A stretch of 64,000 bases of DNA from Effrenium voratum (Eukaryota > Sar > Dinophyceae > Suessiales > Symbiodiniaceae), in the NCBI GenBank assembly GCA_963377175.1, contig CAUJNA010000470.1:45001-109000 (forward strand). Reading direction: 5' to 3'. Of the stretch, positions 63,351 to 64,000 are shown in pieces. Under the pieces are notes generated by a model. The model was given only the letters and a program-made list of their open reading frames with translations, was not told the DNA's origin and did no database searches. Position numbers and translations under genes: made by a program. Position 1 is the first letter of the stretch. Each line of letters begins with the position of its first letter.

Positions 63351-63448
63351 GGGAAACGACCCTTTTTTTCGAGGTTCCAGCACCCAAGCCGCCGATTCCA
63401 TTCCTCGTGCAGGGGTCGGTCGCTTCTGTCTCGAGGAGCGCAGGGGAG

Positions 63449-63484
63449 GCCGCGGAAGCGCTGAGCCTCGCGGAAGAAGCGCAG
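63449..63484 (+). CDS. Gene 2 exon v
   Basis: 12 codons, phase 0 to 0. Acceptor GCGCAGGGGAG|GCCGCG, donor GCGCAG|GCTGGG (GC type). Reads AAEALSLAEEAQ. Alternative: continue to the GT donor CTGG|GTGAGG at 63524 (adds AGALSFSSEELWL). Confidence 0.62.
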
Positions 63485-63962
63485 GCTGGGGCGCTCAGCT
63501 TCTCGAGCGAGGAGTTGTGGCTGGGTGAGGTACGCATAGTTCGGCCGGGCAGGCGATTAGTTGGAAGGTGGGAAGGTAGCCCAGTACAGTTCTGTGCAGT
63601 GTGAGATCGCCATGCCTTGCTTGACTGCTATTGGGCAACGGATCTTTGGACTTTAACTTTTTGGTTGAAATAAAGGTCCCTAGGACCCAAAAGGGCCAAT
63701 GGCTTTTGGGGCCTCGTTTTTGACGTGCCCCAGGGAGGGGAAGAGGGAAGAAGCGCATCCGTTGGGCCAAAAGGGAATACTCAGATTCGGAGCATCGCCC
63801 AGGAATGCATCGCTACTGCCTATATCCGTTTTTAGGGCTTGCCTGGAGTCTGTTGACCATCTCTCAGCTTAGGCCACCTCAATTTGGGACCCAGATCATG
63901 ATAATTTATTGGAGGAGAGACCAGAGAAGCAGGTTTTTGACAGGGCGCATCTTTTGTTTCAG

Positions 63963-64000
63963 GTGTCAAAAGTTGCGGATGCAGTTCAGGCCCGGATACC
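63963..64000 (+). CDS. Gene 2 exon w (runs off the window)
   Basis: Acceptor CATCTTTTGTTTCAG|GTGTCA is strong. Reads VSKVADAVQARI to the edge in phase 0. A GC donor GTTCAG|GCCCGG at 63989 would end it inside the window. Confidence 0.62.
   Translation, partial: MSKVADAVQARI

Overview
This window looks like nuclear DNA of a dinoflagellate (species not determinable here). No bacterial-style gene order exists. Most of the 64 kb is intron packed with many small repeat families, poly-G/poly-C runs and microsatellites. The recognisable protein-coding pieces are tiny GC-rich exons (about 30-130 nt) that join in frame through AG|GC, AG|GA or AG|GT donors and AG|G acceptors. Non-canonical GC/GA donors and a G after the acceptor AG are known dinoflagellate traits. 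Short exons do not stand out as ORFs, so almost all open frames of 60-240 codons are chance. Exons were found by reading all frames for protein-like segments bounded by splice-like dinucleotides and checking that phases join.

Region 1 (1-32437, + strand) is one gene with 23 proposed exons and about 1.67 kb of coding sequence (roughly 5% of the span). It begins upstream of the window and ends at a TGA at 32435-32437. The joined product has two hydrophobic segments (exons 2-3 and 4-5), then a TIR-like domain with a box-1-like start (exon 5), FLDSD (exon 7) and a WCxxE motif (exon 8), then a second, degenerate TIR-like unit (exons 13-18), then a short tail. I read it as a membrane-anchored tandem-TIR protein. 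Exon 12 carries an apparent frameshift, so the copy could be a pseudogene or contain a sequence error.

Region 2 (33133-64000, + strand) is a second split gene in the same orientation, reconstructed less firmly. It has about 23 candidate exons, the last running off the right edge. From about 47 kb on, the joined product is Ala/Glu/Arg-rich and looks like a long helical or coiled-coil protein. I do not recognise the family.

Between exons lie about a dozen families of short, mostly terminal-inverted-repeat elements of 70-160 bp (called A-L here), many with copies in both genes. Several sit exactly at splice boundaries (A at 43297, G at 13914 and 38471, B at 41891, I at 49590, half of F at 45420). 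That is the pattern expected of introner-like elements that create introns. There are also tandem duplications (179, 214, 52 and 27 bp periods), a degenerate TTTAG-rich array (45584-46112), a giant GCGT/GGGT array with a 100-N assembly gap (53826-55212), and a few islands of older coding-like sequence, some on the minus strand (6060-8165, 28440-28975, 56948-57046). No rRNA, tRNA, CRISPR or spliced-leader copy was recognised by eye.
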